Shown piece by piece: positions 6,102 to 13,943 of a stretch of 64,000 nucleotides of DNA. Where the stretch lies: contig JASBVG010000095.1 in the NCBI GenBank assembly GCA_030147505.1, forward strand, positions 21,712 to 85,711. Reading direction: 5' to 3'. The DNA comes from Tardiphaga sp. GTDB taxonomy: Bacteria > Pseudomonadota > Alphaproteobacteria > Rhizobiales > Xanthobacteraceae. The translations under genes and the position numbers were made by a program. Position 1 is the first letter of the stretch. Every line of letters starts with the position of its first letter. The notes under the pieces are model-generated. The model had not been told where the DNA came from. It worked only from the letters and a program-made list of their open reading frames with translations, and searched no databases.

Positions 6102-8486
6102 GTGGCAGAGACAGCTCGCACGGATAAGGGGCAGGACGCGCATGCAGGTCACAAGCATGGGGGGTGCTGTTCGCATGGTCATCAACACGGTGAGGTCGCG
6201 CCAACTAAAGTAATTGATCCGGTCTGTGGCATGACTGTCGATCCGGCGACGGCGAAGAACCGCCTGACCTATCGAGGCCACGAATACTTCTTCTGCGGCA
6301 CGCGTTGCCGCGAACGCTTCAATGCCGACCCCGAAAGCTTCCTGAAGCCGAAGGAGCCTGCGCCTCCTGCGCCGGCCGGCACCATCTATACCTGCCCGAT
6401 GCACCCTGAAATTCGCCAGGAAGGGCCCGGCAGTTGTCCGATCTGCGGCATGGCGCTGGAACCTGAACAGATCTCGCTGGACGACAAACCGGATCCTGAA
6501 CTCATCGACATGACACGGCGCCTTTGGATCGCCCTGGCGCTCACATTGCCGGTCTTCGTGCTCGAGATGGGCGCGCATCTCGGCCTGATGCAACTGGTGT
6601 CGCAGACCACATCGAACTGGATTTCGTTCGTGCTGGCGACGCCAGTGGTGCTGTGGGCTGGCGCACCGTTCTTCGAGCGCGGCTGGCGCTCGGTGGTGAC
6701 GCGTAATCTCAACATGTTCACGCTCATTGCCATGGGCACCGGCGTGGCCTGGGTCTACAGCGTTGTGGCCACCCTCGCGCCCGGCGTGTTTCCCGATGCG
6801 TTCCGCGATCATCACGGCGCCGTGGCGGTGTATTTCGAAGCGGCTGCGGTCATTACCGTGCTTGTCCTGCTGGGCCAGGTGCTCGAATTGCGCGCACGCA
6901 ATCAGACGTCAGGGGCGATCCGCGCGCTGCTCGGTCTTGCCCCAAACACCGCGCGACGCATTGGTACGGATGGTGACGAAGATATTGCGCTCGATGCGAT
7001 CGTCATTGGCGATCTGCTGCGCGTGCGACCGGGCGAGAAGATTCCGGTCGATGGCGTCGTCACCGAGGGACGTTCATCCGTCGATGAGTCCATGGTTACC
7101 GGTGAATCCATGCCCGTGAGCAAGGCCGAAGGCGCGCGCGTGATCGGCGGTACCGTGAACCAGAGCGGCGGCCTCGTGCTGCGCGCTGACAAGATCGGTC
7201 GCGATACGATGCTGTCACGGATCGTTGACATGGTCGCCAAGGCGCAGCGCTCGCGCGCCCCGATCCAGCGTCTCGCGGATCGCGTCGCCGGCTGGTTCGT
7301 GCCGGCCGTGCTCGCTGTGGCAGTGATCGCATTCATCGCTTGGGCGACATTCGGACCTGAGCCGCGGTTGACGTTTGCGCTGGTTGCAGGTGTCACCGTG
7401 CTGATCATCGCGTGCCCATGCGCGCTTGGCCTCGCAACGCCCATGTCGATCATGGTTGGCGTCGGCCGCGGCGCCCATGCCGGCATTCTGGTGCGCGACG
7501 CGGAGGCGCTGGAGCGGTTGGAAAGTATCGACACGATCATCATCGACAAGACGGGCACACTCACGGAAGGCAAGCCGAAGCTGGTCGGCATCATGCCAGC
7601 GAACGGGTTTAACGAGAGCGACCTTCTGCTACTCGCTGCAAGCATCGAACGTTCCAGCGAGCATCCGCTGGCGCGGGCCCTTGTCGATGCAGCAAAGCAA
7701 CGCAATGTGATGCTGAGCGATGTCAGCGACTTCGCTTCGCCGTCCGGCAAAGGCGCATCGGGCGTTGTCAATGGGAGGCGCGTCGCGCTGGGCAATGCCA
7801 TGCTGATGAGCGAACTAAAGGTGGATACCACGCCCTGCGATGACGTTGCCGAGCAGGCGCGGCAGAACGGTGCGACTGCCATCTTCGTGGCTGTCGATGA
7901 CAAGGTCGCGGGTGTCATGGCGATTGCCGATCCCGTGAAGCCATCGGCGCCGGACGCGTTGGAAAAGCTGCGCGCCGGCGGCTTGCGCGTGGTCATGCTC
8001 ACCGGCGACAATGCGACGACGGCGAAAGCCGTCGCAAAGACGCTGGGTATCGACGATGTCGAGGCAGGCGTGTTGCCGGAGCGCAAGAGTGATGTGGTCA
8101 CGCGTTTGCGCGGTGAAGGCCGCCGGGTCGCCATGGTCGGCGATGGCGTCAACGATGCGCCAGCGCTGGCTGCAGCCGATGTCGGCATCGCCATGGGCAC
8201 GGGGACCGATGTCGCGATCGAGAGTGCCGGCGTGACGCTGCTCACCGGAGATCTGATGGGACTCGTGCGCGCACGCGAACTATCGAAGGCTGTGATGAGC
8301 AATATCCGGCAAAATCTGGCATTTGCCTTCATCTACAATGCGGCGGGTGTGCCGATCGCGGCCGGTGTGCTGTACCCAATTTTCAGCATCCTGTTGTCGC
8401 CGATGATCGCCGCTGCCGCGATGGCGCTATCTTCGGTCAGCGTGATCGGGAACGCCCTGCGCTTGGCGAAGGTCAGGCTGGACTAG
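6102..8486 (+). CDS. Copper-translocating P1B-type ATPase with YHS and CPMHP metal-binding domains, 794 aa
   Basis: This heavy-metal pump exports copper using ATP. A His/Cys-rich N-terminus (HKHGGCCSHGHQH, residues 17-29) is followed by a YHS domain (PVCGM.., about 37-83) and a CPMHPEI..CPICGM metal-binding domain (about 97-123) instead of the usual HMA domains. Then come the membrane helices, the CPC ion-binding motif (ACPCALGLATP, near 437), the phosphorylation site DKTGTLTEG (near 482), SEHPLARA and the hinge GDGVNDAPAL. The GTG at 6102 is chosen because ACGAGG precedes it by 5 nt; an upstream TTG would lie inside the promoter. The operator upstream implies metal-controlled transcription. 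Monocistronic. Confidence 0.93.
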   Translation: MAETARTDKGQDAHAGHKHGGCCSHGHQHGEVAPTKVIDPVCGMTVDPATAKNRLTYRGHEYFFCGTRCRERFNADPESFLKPKEPAPPAPAGTIYTCPMHPEIRQEGPGSCPICGMALEPEQISLDDKPDPELIDMTRRLWIALALTLPVFVLEMGAHLGLMQLVSQTTSNWISFVLATPVVLWAGAPFFERGWRSVVTRNLNMFTLIAMGTGVAWVYSVVATLAPGVFPDAFRDHHGAVAVYFEAAAVITVLVLLGQVLELRARNQTSGAIRALLGLAPNTARRIGTDGDEDIALDAIVIGDLLRVRPGEKIPVDGVVTEGRSSVDESMVTGESMPVSKAEGARVIGGTVNQSGGLVLRADKIGRDTMLSRIVDMVAKAQRSRAPIQRLADRVAGWFVPAVLAVAVIAFIAWATFGPEPRLTFALVAGVTVLIIACPCALGLATPMSIMVGVGRGAHAGILVRDAEALERLESIDTIIIDKTGTLTEGKPKLVGIMPANGFNESDLLLLAASIERSSEHPLARALVDAAKQRNVMLSDVSDFASPSGKGASGVVNGRRVALGNAMLMSELKVDTTPCDDVAEQARQNGATAIFVAVDDKVAGVMAIADPVKPSAPDALEKLRAGGLRVVMLTGDNATTAKAVAKTLGIDDVEAGVLPERKSDVVTRLRGEGRRVAMVGDGVNDAPALAAADVGIAMGTGTDVAIESAGVTLLTGDLMGLVRARELSKAVMSNIRQNLAFAFIYNAAGVPIAAGVLYPIFSILLSPMIAAAAMALSSVSVIGNALRLAKVRLD

Positions 8487-8554
8487 CTCGGACCAGCACC
8501 AGCAGGAGGGGTGGAGCGACGACGCTCTACCCCGTTCACTTCCCGCGCCAGAAC

Positions 8555-8587
8555 AAAAAAAAAGCCGGTCTCTTTCGAGCCCGGCTT
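8555..8587 (-). terminator. Intrinsic terminator on the minus strand
   Basis: The stem AAGCCGG/CCGGCTT (8587-8581 with 8568-8562) carries a loop of 12 bases and is followed, reading the minus strand, by a run of nine T (8563-8555). It is 220 bp beyond the end of the LysR gene, so it most likely ends the candidate small RNA. Confidence 0.8.
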
Positions 8588-8693
8588 CAGGTATTGGCCT
8601 TCGAGAGGCCGACACAATCACCTTCCAAGAGGGATAACTGAGACCCGCACCACTGGAGGAGGGGGACAAATGCGCGGTACGAGCCTCAGCGTT
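8555..8693 (-). ncRNA. Candidate small RNA with anti-Shine-Dalgarno motif, about 139 nt
   Basis: On the minus strand a promoter-like pair (TTGCTG at 8728-8723, 18-bp spacer, CATACT at 8704-8699) is followed by about 139 nt ending in a strong intrinsic terminator: AAGCCGG..CCGGCTT (8587-8562) with nine T. The RNA would contain CCCCCUCCUCC (8665-8655), complementary to the ribosome binding site consensus and resembling the motif of alphaproteobacterial CCUCCUCCC-type small RNAs, and a second hairpin GGCC..GGCC (8610-8596). The only coding alternative is an 8-codon frame on the plus strand (8670-8696) behind GGAGGAGGGGG. Confidence 0.55.
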
Positions 8694-8698
8694 TGAAT

Positions 8699-8728
8699 AG
8701 TATGATCCTCGCCGACGCCAGGCAGCAA
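8699..8728 (-). promoter_or_regulatory. Predicted promoter of the candidate small RNA
   Basis: Minus-strand hexamers TTGCTG (8728-8723) and CATACT (8704-8699) with an 18-bp spacer. Transcription would begin near 8693, in AAAC. Confidence 0.45.
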
Positions 8729-8807
8729 CGCATGACTTGTCATGTCTGACATGCCGTCAGCGTGGACATGACTGCTCTGACAAAAGGCGGGCGCTATATT
8801 TTACGGG

Positions 8808-9731
8808 TTACGACGGCCAGCGCTGCGCCTTGCTCACGATGAAGTCGCGGAATACCTGCACGCGCGCGACCGTCTTCAGTTCTTCCGGATAGACAAAATA
8901 TGTGTCGAGTTGAATCGAATCCGACTCGCTGAAAAGCTGAACGAGGCGGTCGTTTTCTTCGACGAGATAGTCCGGCAATGCTGCGATGCCGAGGCCCTGC
9001 TGGCAGGCGCGCATCAGGCCCAGGATATTGTTCACCTTGAAATAGGCCTCACGCGGGCCGTTACCGTTGCGGCCGGCATCGATCAACCAGCTGCGGTTCT
9101 GCAGGTGCGGAGACACCTGCGCATCGCTCAGCATGATGATGCGGTGGCCGTCGAGCTCGTCAAGCGTGCGTGGAGTACCGAAATGCTTGATGTATTCCGG
9201 TGCGCAGTAGGCGTGGAAACCCATGGCGAACAGCTTGCGCTGGATCAAGTCCGGTTGGGTTGGCTTGCGGGTGCGGATCGCTACGTCGGCCTCGCGCATC
9301 GACAGGTCGAGTTCCTCGTCGGTGACGATCAGGGAGATACGGATTTCCGGATAGAGCGCGGTGAATTCACCGAGCCGGGGGATCAGCCAGTTGATGCCGA
9401 CGCCGGGGGTGGTGGTGACCTTGAGGTCGCCGCTCGGCCGCTCGCGGCTGTCGGTGAGCTTGGCGCGTGCTGCCTGCAATTGCATGAACACGTCATGGGC
9501 GGTTCGGAACAGCAGGTCGCCCTGTTCGGTGAGGATCAGGCCGCGGGCATGGCGGTGAAACAGCGAAACCGCCAGTTCCTGCTCCAGCGCGCTGACCTGG
9601 CGGGATACCGCCGACTGAGACAGCCCGAGCTGCTCCCCTGCATGCGTGAAGCTTCCCGCTTCCGCCGCCGCGTGAAACACCTTCAGCTTATCCCAATCCA
9701 TATCCGTAGATCCGTTGCGGGTTCGTGGCAT
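8808..9731 (-). CDS. LysR-family transcriptional regulator, 307 aa
   Basis: The N-terminal winged helix-turn-helix is typical: DKLKVFHAAAEAGSFTHAG, then LGLSQSAVSRQVSALE. The rest is the LysR substrate-binding domain (TTPGVGINWLIPRL.., YPEIRISLIV..). The ATG at 9731 lies 3 bp past the trxB stop codon, so the two genes are probably co-transcribed, trxB first. A second in-frame ATG at 9701 (MDWDKLKVF) is an equally plausible start that would remove ten residues; neither has a strong ribosome binding site. The effector and targets are unknown. The link to trxB suggests, but does not prove, a redox-related role. Confidence 0.9.
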   Translation of the reverse strand: MPRTRNGSTDMDWDKLKVFHAAAEAGSFTHAGEQLGLSQSAVSRQVSALEQELAVSLFHRHARGLILTEQGDLLFRTAHDVFMQLQAARAKLTDSRERPSGDLKVTTTPGVGINWLIPRLGEFTALYPEIRISLIVTDEELDLSMREADVAIRTRKPTQPDLIQRKLFAMGFHAYCAPEYIKHFGTPRTLDELDGHRIIMLSDAQVSPHLQNRSWLIDAGRNGNGPREAYFKVNNILGLMRACQQGLGIAALPDYLVEENDRLVQLFSESDSIQLDTYFVYPEELKTVARVQVFRDFIVSKAQRWPS

Positions 9732-9734
9732 TGA

Positions 9735-10700
9735 TTATTCGGCGGCTATGCGGTCATGGGCATGCGCCGCAAGGAAACGTTCGGCTTCCAGTGCGGCCAT
9801 GCAGCCCATGCCGGCGGCGGTGACGGCCTGGCGATAGGTCTCGTCGGCGACGTCGCCGGCCGCGAAAACGCCGGGTACCGATGTCGCAGTGGAATTGGCG
9901 GCAACCTCAACATAGCCTGAGGGCTTCAATTTGAGCTGGCCCTTCACCAGCTCGGTCGCCGGTGCGTGGCCAATGGCAATGAAGACGCCGTCGGCGAGGA
10001 GTTCGGTCGTGGCGCCCGTCTTGACGTTCTTCAGGCGGACATGGGTGACCTTGGCTGGACCCTGGGTGCCGCAGATCTCATCAATCGCGCTGTCCCACAC
10101 CACCTTGATCTTCGGATGCTTGAACAGGCGTTCCTGCAGGATGCGCTCGGCGCGGAAATGATCGCGGCGGTGCACGATGGTAACCTGCGAGGCGAAATTG
10201 GTCAGGAATAGCGCCTCCTCGACTGCGGTATTGCCGCCGCCGACAACGACAACTTCCTTGCCGCGATAGAAGAAGCCGTCGCAAGTCGCACAGGCGGACA
10301 CGCCGCCGCCCTGGAACGCATCTTCCGAGGGCAGGCCGAGCCATCGCGCCTGGGCGCCGGTGGCGAGGATCACGGTTTCGGCAATATAGATGTCGCCGGA
10401 ATCGCAGGTCAGGCGGAACGGGCGCTGCGACAGATCAAGGTCGGTGACCAGATCGGTGACGATTCTGGTGCCGACGTGATGAGCCTGTTTCTCCATCTGC
10501 TCCATCAGCCACGGGCCCTGAACTACATCGGCAAAACCCGGGTAGTTCTCGACATCTGTGGTGATGGTGAGTTGACCGCCGGGCTGGATGCCCTGGATCA
10601 GAATCGGCTCGAGCATAGCGCGGGCGGCGTAGATGGCGGCGGTGTAGCCGGCGGGACCGGAGCCGATGATGACGACTTTGGCATGAGTGGTGGCGGCCAT
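9735..10700 (-). CDS. trxB: Thioredoxin-disulfide reductase, 321 aa
   Basis: This flavoenzyme reduces thioredoxin with NADPH in the cytoplasm. The FAD-binding motif GSGPAGYTAA is at residues 12-21, the redox-active CATC (in ACATCDGFFYRG) is near 145, the NADPH-binding motif GGGNTAVEEA follows near 165, and the C-terminal FAD motif GVFAAGDVADETYRQ is near 285. The length is normal for bacterial TrxB. It heads a two-gene unit with the LysR gene and is divergent from the Lrp/AsnC-type gene, with 258 bp between the two start codons. Confidence 0.96.
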   Translation of the reverse strand: MAATTHAKVVIIGSGPAGYTAAIYAARAMLEPILIQGIQPGGQLTITTDVENYPGFADVVQGPWLMEQMEKQAHHVGTRIVTDLVTDLDLSQRPFRLTCDSGDIYIAETVILATGAQARWLGLPSEDAFQGGGVSACATCDGFFYRGKEVVVVGGGNTAVEEALFLTNFASQVTIVHRRDHFRAERILQERLFKHPKIKVVWDSAIDEICGTQGPAKVTHVRLKNVKTGATTELLADGVFIAIGHAPATELVKGQLKLKPSGYVEVAANSTATSVPGVFAAGDVADETYRQAVTAAGMGCMAALEAERFLAAHAHDRIAAE

Positions 10701-10820
10701 GGTCGGGTCCCCTTCCGCAGGGCAATAAATTCAGCGCTTGATGCGAAATGTGCCGGCGATTGGATCGCAGCGGCGCGAAGTCGTTGAAAGGAATTCTAGA
10801 ATATCTGGTGAGCCATGCAA

Positions 10821-10832
10821 GAATTGCAATTC
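10821..10832. promoter_or_regulatory. Perfect 12-bp palindrome between trxB and the Lrp-type gene
   Basis: GAATTGCAATTC is a perfect palindrome. It shares the GCAA/TTGC core with the second palindrome 46 bp further on, in the shared control region of two divergent genes. Confidence 0.4.
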
Positions 10833-10878
10833 GCATCGCCAGATTTTCCCCCGCGAAGGTTTAATTTCTGCAATGCAC

Positions 10879-10895
10879 GCGCAATAAAATTGCGC
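10879..10895. promoter_or_regulatory. 17-bp palindrome, possible Lrp/AsnC operator
   Basis: GCGCAA (10879-10884) and TTGCGC (10890-10895) flank an all-A/T spacer TAAAA. An inverted repeat with an A/T-rich centre is typical of Lrp/AsnC-family sites, and the family usually controls its own gene. Confidence 0.45.
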
Positions 10896-10958
10896 AAGTT
10901 ACAGCTCCTGCGCTAAACAAGTCGCAACTGATTGCTCCGAATACCAGCAGGATCCGGC

Positions 10959-11438
10959 GTGCCGAAAAGCCTAGACGAGATCGATCTGAAAATCCTCGCC
11001 GAGATTCAGGCCGATGGCCGAATCACCAATGTGGAACTCGCGAAGCGGGTCGGCATCTCGCCGCCGCCCTGTCTGCGCCGGGTCCGCGCGCTGGAAGAGG
11101 CCGGTTACATCCAGGGCTATCGCGGTTTGCTCGATCCGCGGAAACTGGGCTTCGACGTCACCGTGTTCGCCTCTGTGCATCTATCGAGTCAGGCCGATGC
11201 TGATCTCAAAGCCTTCGAGGATTTCGTCCGCAAGGAGCCCTTGGTACGCGAGTGCTGGATGCTGTCCGGTGAGATTGATTTCATCCTGAAATGCGTTGCA
11301 CCGGACATGGCGACGTTTCAGGTCTTCGTCGGCCAGCTGACGGCGGCGCCGCATGTGCGCAACGTGCGCACATCGCTCGTGCTGCACAATTCGAAATATG
11401 CTGCTGCGGTGCCGCTGGAATTGAAGGATGCGGAATAG
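10959..11438 (+). CDS. Lrp/AsnC-family transcriptional regulator, 159 aa
   Basis: The N-terminal helix-turn-helix (DEIDLKILAEIQADGRITNVELAKRVG in outline, then SPPPCLRRVRALEEAGYI) and the C-terminal RAM ligand-binding domain (DPRKLGFDVTVFASVHL.., ECWMLSGEIDFILKCV) are typical of this family, which senses amino acids as oligomers. The GTG at 10959 is chosen because CAGGAT precedes it and the protein then begins PKSLDEIDLKIL, the normal family start. The gene is divergent from trxB and followed by a clear terminator. Two palindromes upstream suggest autoregulation. The ligand is unknown. Confidence 0.92.
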   Translation: MPKSLDEIDLKILAEIQADGRITNVELAKRVGISPPPCLRRVRALEEAGYIQGYRGLLDPRKLGFDVTVFASVHLSSQADADLKAFEDFVRKEPLVRECWMLSGEIDFILKCVAPDMATFQVFVGQLTAAPHVRNVRTSLVLHNSKYAAAVPLELKDAE

Positions 11439-11453
11439 ACGATCGCAAGAGCG

Positions 11454-11487
11454 AAGGGGCTCACCTTGCGGTGAGCGCCTTTTTTTG
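11454..11487 (+). terminator. Intrinsic terminator after the Lrp/AsnC gene
   Basis: GGCTCACC, a TTGC loop and GGTGAGC form the stem, followed by a run of seven T. It lies 15 bp past the stop codon. Confidence 0.88.
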
Positions 11488-11501
11488 TGCTGACGCGGAG
11501 A

Positions 11502-11909
11502 CTAGCCCTTCTTCATCGCCGCATCGGCGCTGATCGGGCCGCCGCCGGCGGTCGCAATGTAAAGACAGGTGAAGCACAGCGCGATGGCCAGGGTGCCGCC
11601 GTTCAGCAGCGGCAGGAATACCGGATCGGCGCCCTTGAACATGTGGCCGATGAAATAGGCGCAGGCCATCTGACCCGCCAGGATGAACGCGATCGGACGC
11701 GTAAACAGGCCGATCAGCAACAGCGCGCCGCCGACGAGCTCGATGGTGCCGGCCACGGTGATCAGCGGTGGGATATTGGCGAAGTAAGGCACGACCGGGA
11801 ATTTGAAGATCTTTGCGATGCCGTATTGCAGCAGCAAAAGGCCGGTGATGAAACGCAGCAGGCTGAGTACGATCGGCTGAAATTTCGAGAGCGTCTGGTC
11901 CATTGTCAT
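11502..11909 (-). CDS. DoxX-family membrane protein, 135 aa
   Basis: Four hydrophobic helices are visible (IVLSLLRFITGLLLLQYGIAKI, LITVAGTIELVGGALLLIGLF, PIAFILAGQMACAYFIGH, LAIALCFTCLYIATAG), as in DoxX-like proteins. The motif RFxxGLLLLxYGxxKI near the start and FTRPIA are characteristic. DoxX relatives are linked to quinone or thiol redox processes, but most bacterial copies are uncharacterised. The ATG at 11909 (MTMDQTL) follows AGGGGG by 5 nt; the longer open frame upstream lacks such a site. The gene faces the Lrp-type gene across its terminator. Confidence 0.88.
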   Translation of the reverse strand: MTMDQTLSKFQPIVLSLLRFITGLLLLQYGIAKIFKFPVVPYFANIPPLITVAGTIELVGGALLLIGLFTRPIAFILAGQMACAYFIGHMFKGADPVFLPLLNGGTLAIALCFTCLYIATAGGGPISADAAMKKG

Positions 11910-12028
11910 TAGTCCCCCTGTGAATGACGGGGCATTTCTAGCATTGCCGCGAGATAAAGCACCGGTCACTCTCGTGTGAGAATTGCCATGATCGTGAGAA
12001 TTGTTCCAGCCGAGGGGCTGACTGCTGC

Positions 12029-12472
12029 TCATCGATCCGCGTTGATTTTCACCTTGATCGGCTGCGGCATGTCTTTCGCGGGAGCGGGCAGGGTCAGGCC
12101 CGGCGGGAAGTCCGGGCCGGCCATCGCATCGGTGGCGCGGTTGCCGGATGCGCCGGTGACGCGTGTCCGAGTCACGCGTCCATTGGGATCGATCCAGAGC
12201 TCGACATACAGATCAGATCTGTATTTGAAGGTGTCCCGATTGGCCTTCAGGTGCTTCTCGATCCGCTTGTGCGTCTCGATCGCATAGGCACCCCATGAGG
12301 AGACAGTGGGCCGGCCCGGTTCGGATGCTGGCATGTTCTGCCTTGGCTCGGATGCCAGCGGCACGGGCGAGTTGGTTGCGGCTGTCTGGGCGGTGGCCGC
12401 GCTTCCGAAAGTCATCACAAGAACGATCATCCCAGCCTGCGCCGTCGTGTCGATTGTCCTGCGGTAGTTCAT
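12029..12472 (-). CDS. Secreted TonB-C-like protein, copy 1, 147 aa
   Basis: A signal peptide (IVLVMTFGSAATAQ) is followed by a low-complexity Pro/Ser segment and then a domain with SSWGAYAIETHKRIEKHL.., VELWIDPNGRVTRTRVTGASGN and DFPPGLTLPAPAKDMPQPIKV. The pattern of W..Y..E...RI, then a strand pair with D.(N/Q)G.(V/I)T.T, then A..F.PGL..P is that of the TonB/TolA C-terminal fold in a stand-alone secreted protein. It is a paralogue of the next gene (12617-13069), aligning over its whole length. The start could be 12472 or 12481; 12472 gives an N-terminus MNYRR like that of the paralogue. Function unknown. Confidence 0.75.
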   Translation of the reverse strand: MNYRRTIDTTAQAGMIVLVMTFGSAATAQTAATNSPVPLASEPRQNMPASEPGRPTVSSWGAYAIETHKRIEKHLKANRDTFKYRSDLYVELWIDPNGRVTRTRVTGASGNRATDAMAGPDFPPGLTLPAPAKDMPQPIKVKINADR

Positions 12473-12616
12473 GACGACCATGCATCCTTTGGATGTGTCT
12501 ATGGTCTTGCTATGGTACCGAGGTTGCGCAAGGCTGACGCCGACCTCAGGTGCGCGGGGCGGGCAGCAAAAGCCGCACTCGAGAGTACGGCGCCAGGCGT
12601 ATCGATCTGCCAGAAT

Positions 12617-13069
12617 TCACTTGGACGTGACGCGCACCTTGATCGGCAGCGGCATGTCCTTCTCCGGCGGCGGGAGCACGAGGCCCGGCGCAAAATTCTT
12701 GCGCGCCGCCGCGTCGAAGGCGGCATTGCCGGATGCCGAGACGAGTTGGGTTTTGGTGATGTGACCCTGCGCATCGACCCACAATTCGGCGCTGAAGTTG
12801 AGCTTGCTACCGAATGCCTCGCGGCGATTGTTCAGATAGGCATCGATGCGAGATTGCGTCTCGTTGGCGTACGCGACCCAGCGGGTCTTGCTGGCTGCGG
12901 GGGATGCCGGAGATGCATCCGGCTTGTTGTCGAGGGCAAGCGGCGGAGGCTCGTCGGCTGCACCGGGCTTGCCGGTATCGATTTGAGCCGGTGCGGCCGT
13001 GGCCGACGCAATCAAGAGGATGGCGATTGATAGCGTCCGGTAGTTGTTCGCAAATCGCTGATGGTTCAT
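12617..13069 (-). CDS. Secreted TonB-C-like protein, copy 2, 150 aa
   Basis: The organisation is the same as in the neighbouring copy: a signal peptide (LSIAILLIASATAAPAQ), a Pro/Asp-rich linker, then TRWVAYANETQSRIDAYL.., AELWVDAQGHITKTQLVSASGN and KNFAPGLVLPPPEKDMPLPIKVRV. The two are about half identical in the folded part and differ in the linker, so the pair arose by tandem duplication and has diverged. The gap between them is 144 bp. A role in envelope function is likely from the signal peptide, but nothing identifies a partner. Confidence 0.77.
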   Translation of the reverse strand: MNHQRFANNYRTLSIAILLIASATAAPAQIDTGKPGAADEPPPLALDNKPDASPASPAASKTRWVAYANETQSRIDAYLNNRREAFGSKLNFSAELWVDAQGHITKTQLVSASGNAAFDAAARKNFAPGLVLPPPEKDMPLPIKVRVTSK

Positions 13070-13189
13070 GGCGGTCTCAATCTTCGGGATCGATGCGTCG
13101 CGCGTGGTCTGTAGATTGTATCTTGGTACCTTAGCGGTCGATTGGAGCTGCGCAAGACTGAGCGTGAGTAATCGGGGCTACGGAGAAAC

Positions 13190-13218
13190 AAAAAAGCCGC
13201 ACTGTAAGCGCGGCTTTT
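13190..13218. terminator. Intrinsic terminator after greA
   Basis: AAAAGCCGC (13192-13200) pairs with GCGGCTTTT (13210-13218). Reading the minus strand, the stem is followed by six T. It lies 36 bp beyond the greA stop codon. Confidence 0.85.
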
Positions 13219-13253
13219 GATCGTTAATTTTGCGGGTTAGAGAGTGTGCGGCT

Positions 13254-13730
13254 TCAGCGCCACTCCACCTTGGCAATCTCATAGGCCTTCGATCCGCCCG
13301 GAGCGATCACTTCGACGGAGGTGCCCTTGCTCTTGCCGATCAGCGCACGCGCGAGTGGCGAGGTGATCGAAATGCGGCCGTTCTTGGCGTCCGCTTCTGG
13401 CTCGCCGACGATCTGCCACACAGTCTTCTTCTCGGTGTCCTCGTCGATGAGCGTGACCGTGGCGCCAAATTTGATGGTGTCGCCAGAGAGCTTGCTGATA
13501 TCGATAATGTCGGCGCGCGCGAGCTTGTCCTCGATCTCGCTGATACGGCCTTCGTTATGTGATTGCTCTTCCTTCGCCGCGTGATACTCGGCGTTTTCGG
13601 AGAGGTCGCCATGGGAGCGCGCCTCGGCTATCTGCTCGATGATGCGCGGACGGTGCACCGTCTGGCGCTCCTTCAGTTCGACTTCGAGGGCAGCAAAACC
13701 GCCGGCGGTCATCGGGACCTTCTCAACCAT
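13254..13730 (-). CDS. greA: Transcription elongation factor GreA, 158 aa
   Basis: GreA binds in the secondary channel of RNA polymerase and stimulates cleavage of backtracked RNA. The N-terminal coiled coil (LEVELKERQTVHRPRIIEQI.., with the catalytic acidic tip near DLSENAEYHAAKEEQ) and the C-terminal FKBP-like domain (GATVTLIDEDTEKKTVWQIVGEPEAD, ISITSPLARALIGKSKG, KAYEIAKVEW) are complete. The length is the family standard. The start is supported by AGAGGA 9 nt upstream. It lies downstream of carB on the same strand, 213 bp away, and has its own terminator. Confidence 0.97.
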   Translation of the reverse strand: MVEKVPMTAGGFAALEVELKERQTVHRPRIIEQIAEARSHGDLSENAEYHAAKEEQSHNEGRISEIEDKLARADIIDISKLSGDTIKFGATVTLIDEDTEKKTVWQIVGEPEADAKNGRISITSPLARALIGKSKGTSVEVIAPGGSKAYEIAKVEWR

Positions 13731-13943
13731 TCTCTTCGTCCTCTAACGTCATGCCGCACGCTGACGCGTGCGGCGAAAGTCTTCAGTCCGTGAAATCGGC
13801 CTGCAGGGAATATGCGGGGCTGTCGTTGCAGCCGGCGCAGATGCAGGATTCAGGCGCCGAAACAGAACCGGTTCATGACCGGCTGGTTCCGATCATGACC
13901 TGTTCTTGACCAACCTCAATCCGGATTGCCGCGCCGGTCAAAG

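Noticed and set aside
6902..8332. Long minus-strand frame (476 codons) across the copper ATPase gene
   Set aside because: It is rich in Ser, Ala and Thr as expected for a shadow frame, and the plus strand encodes all P-type ATPase motifs.
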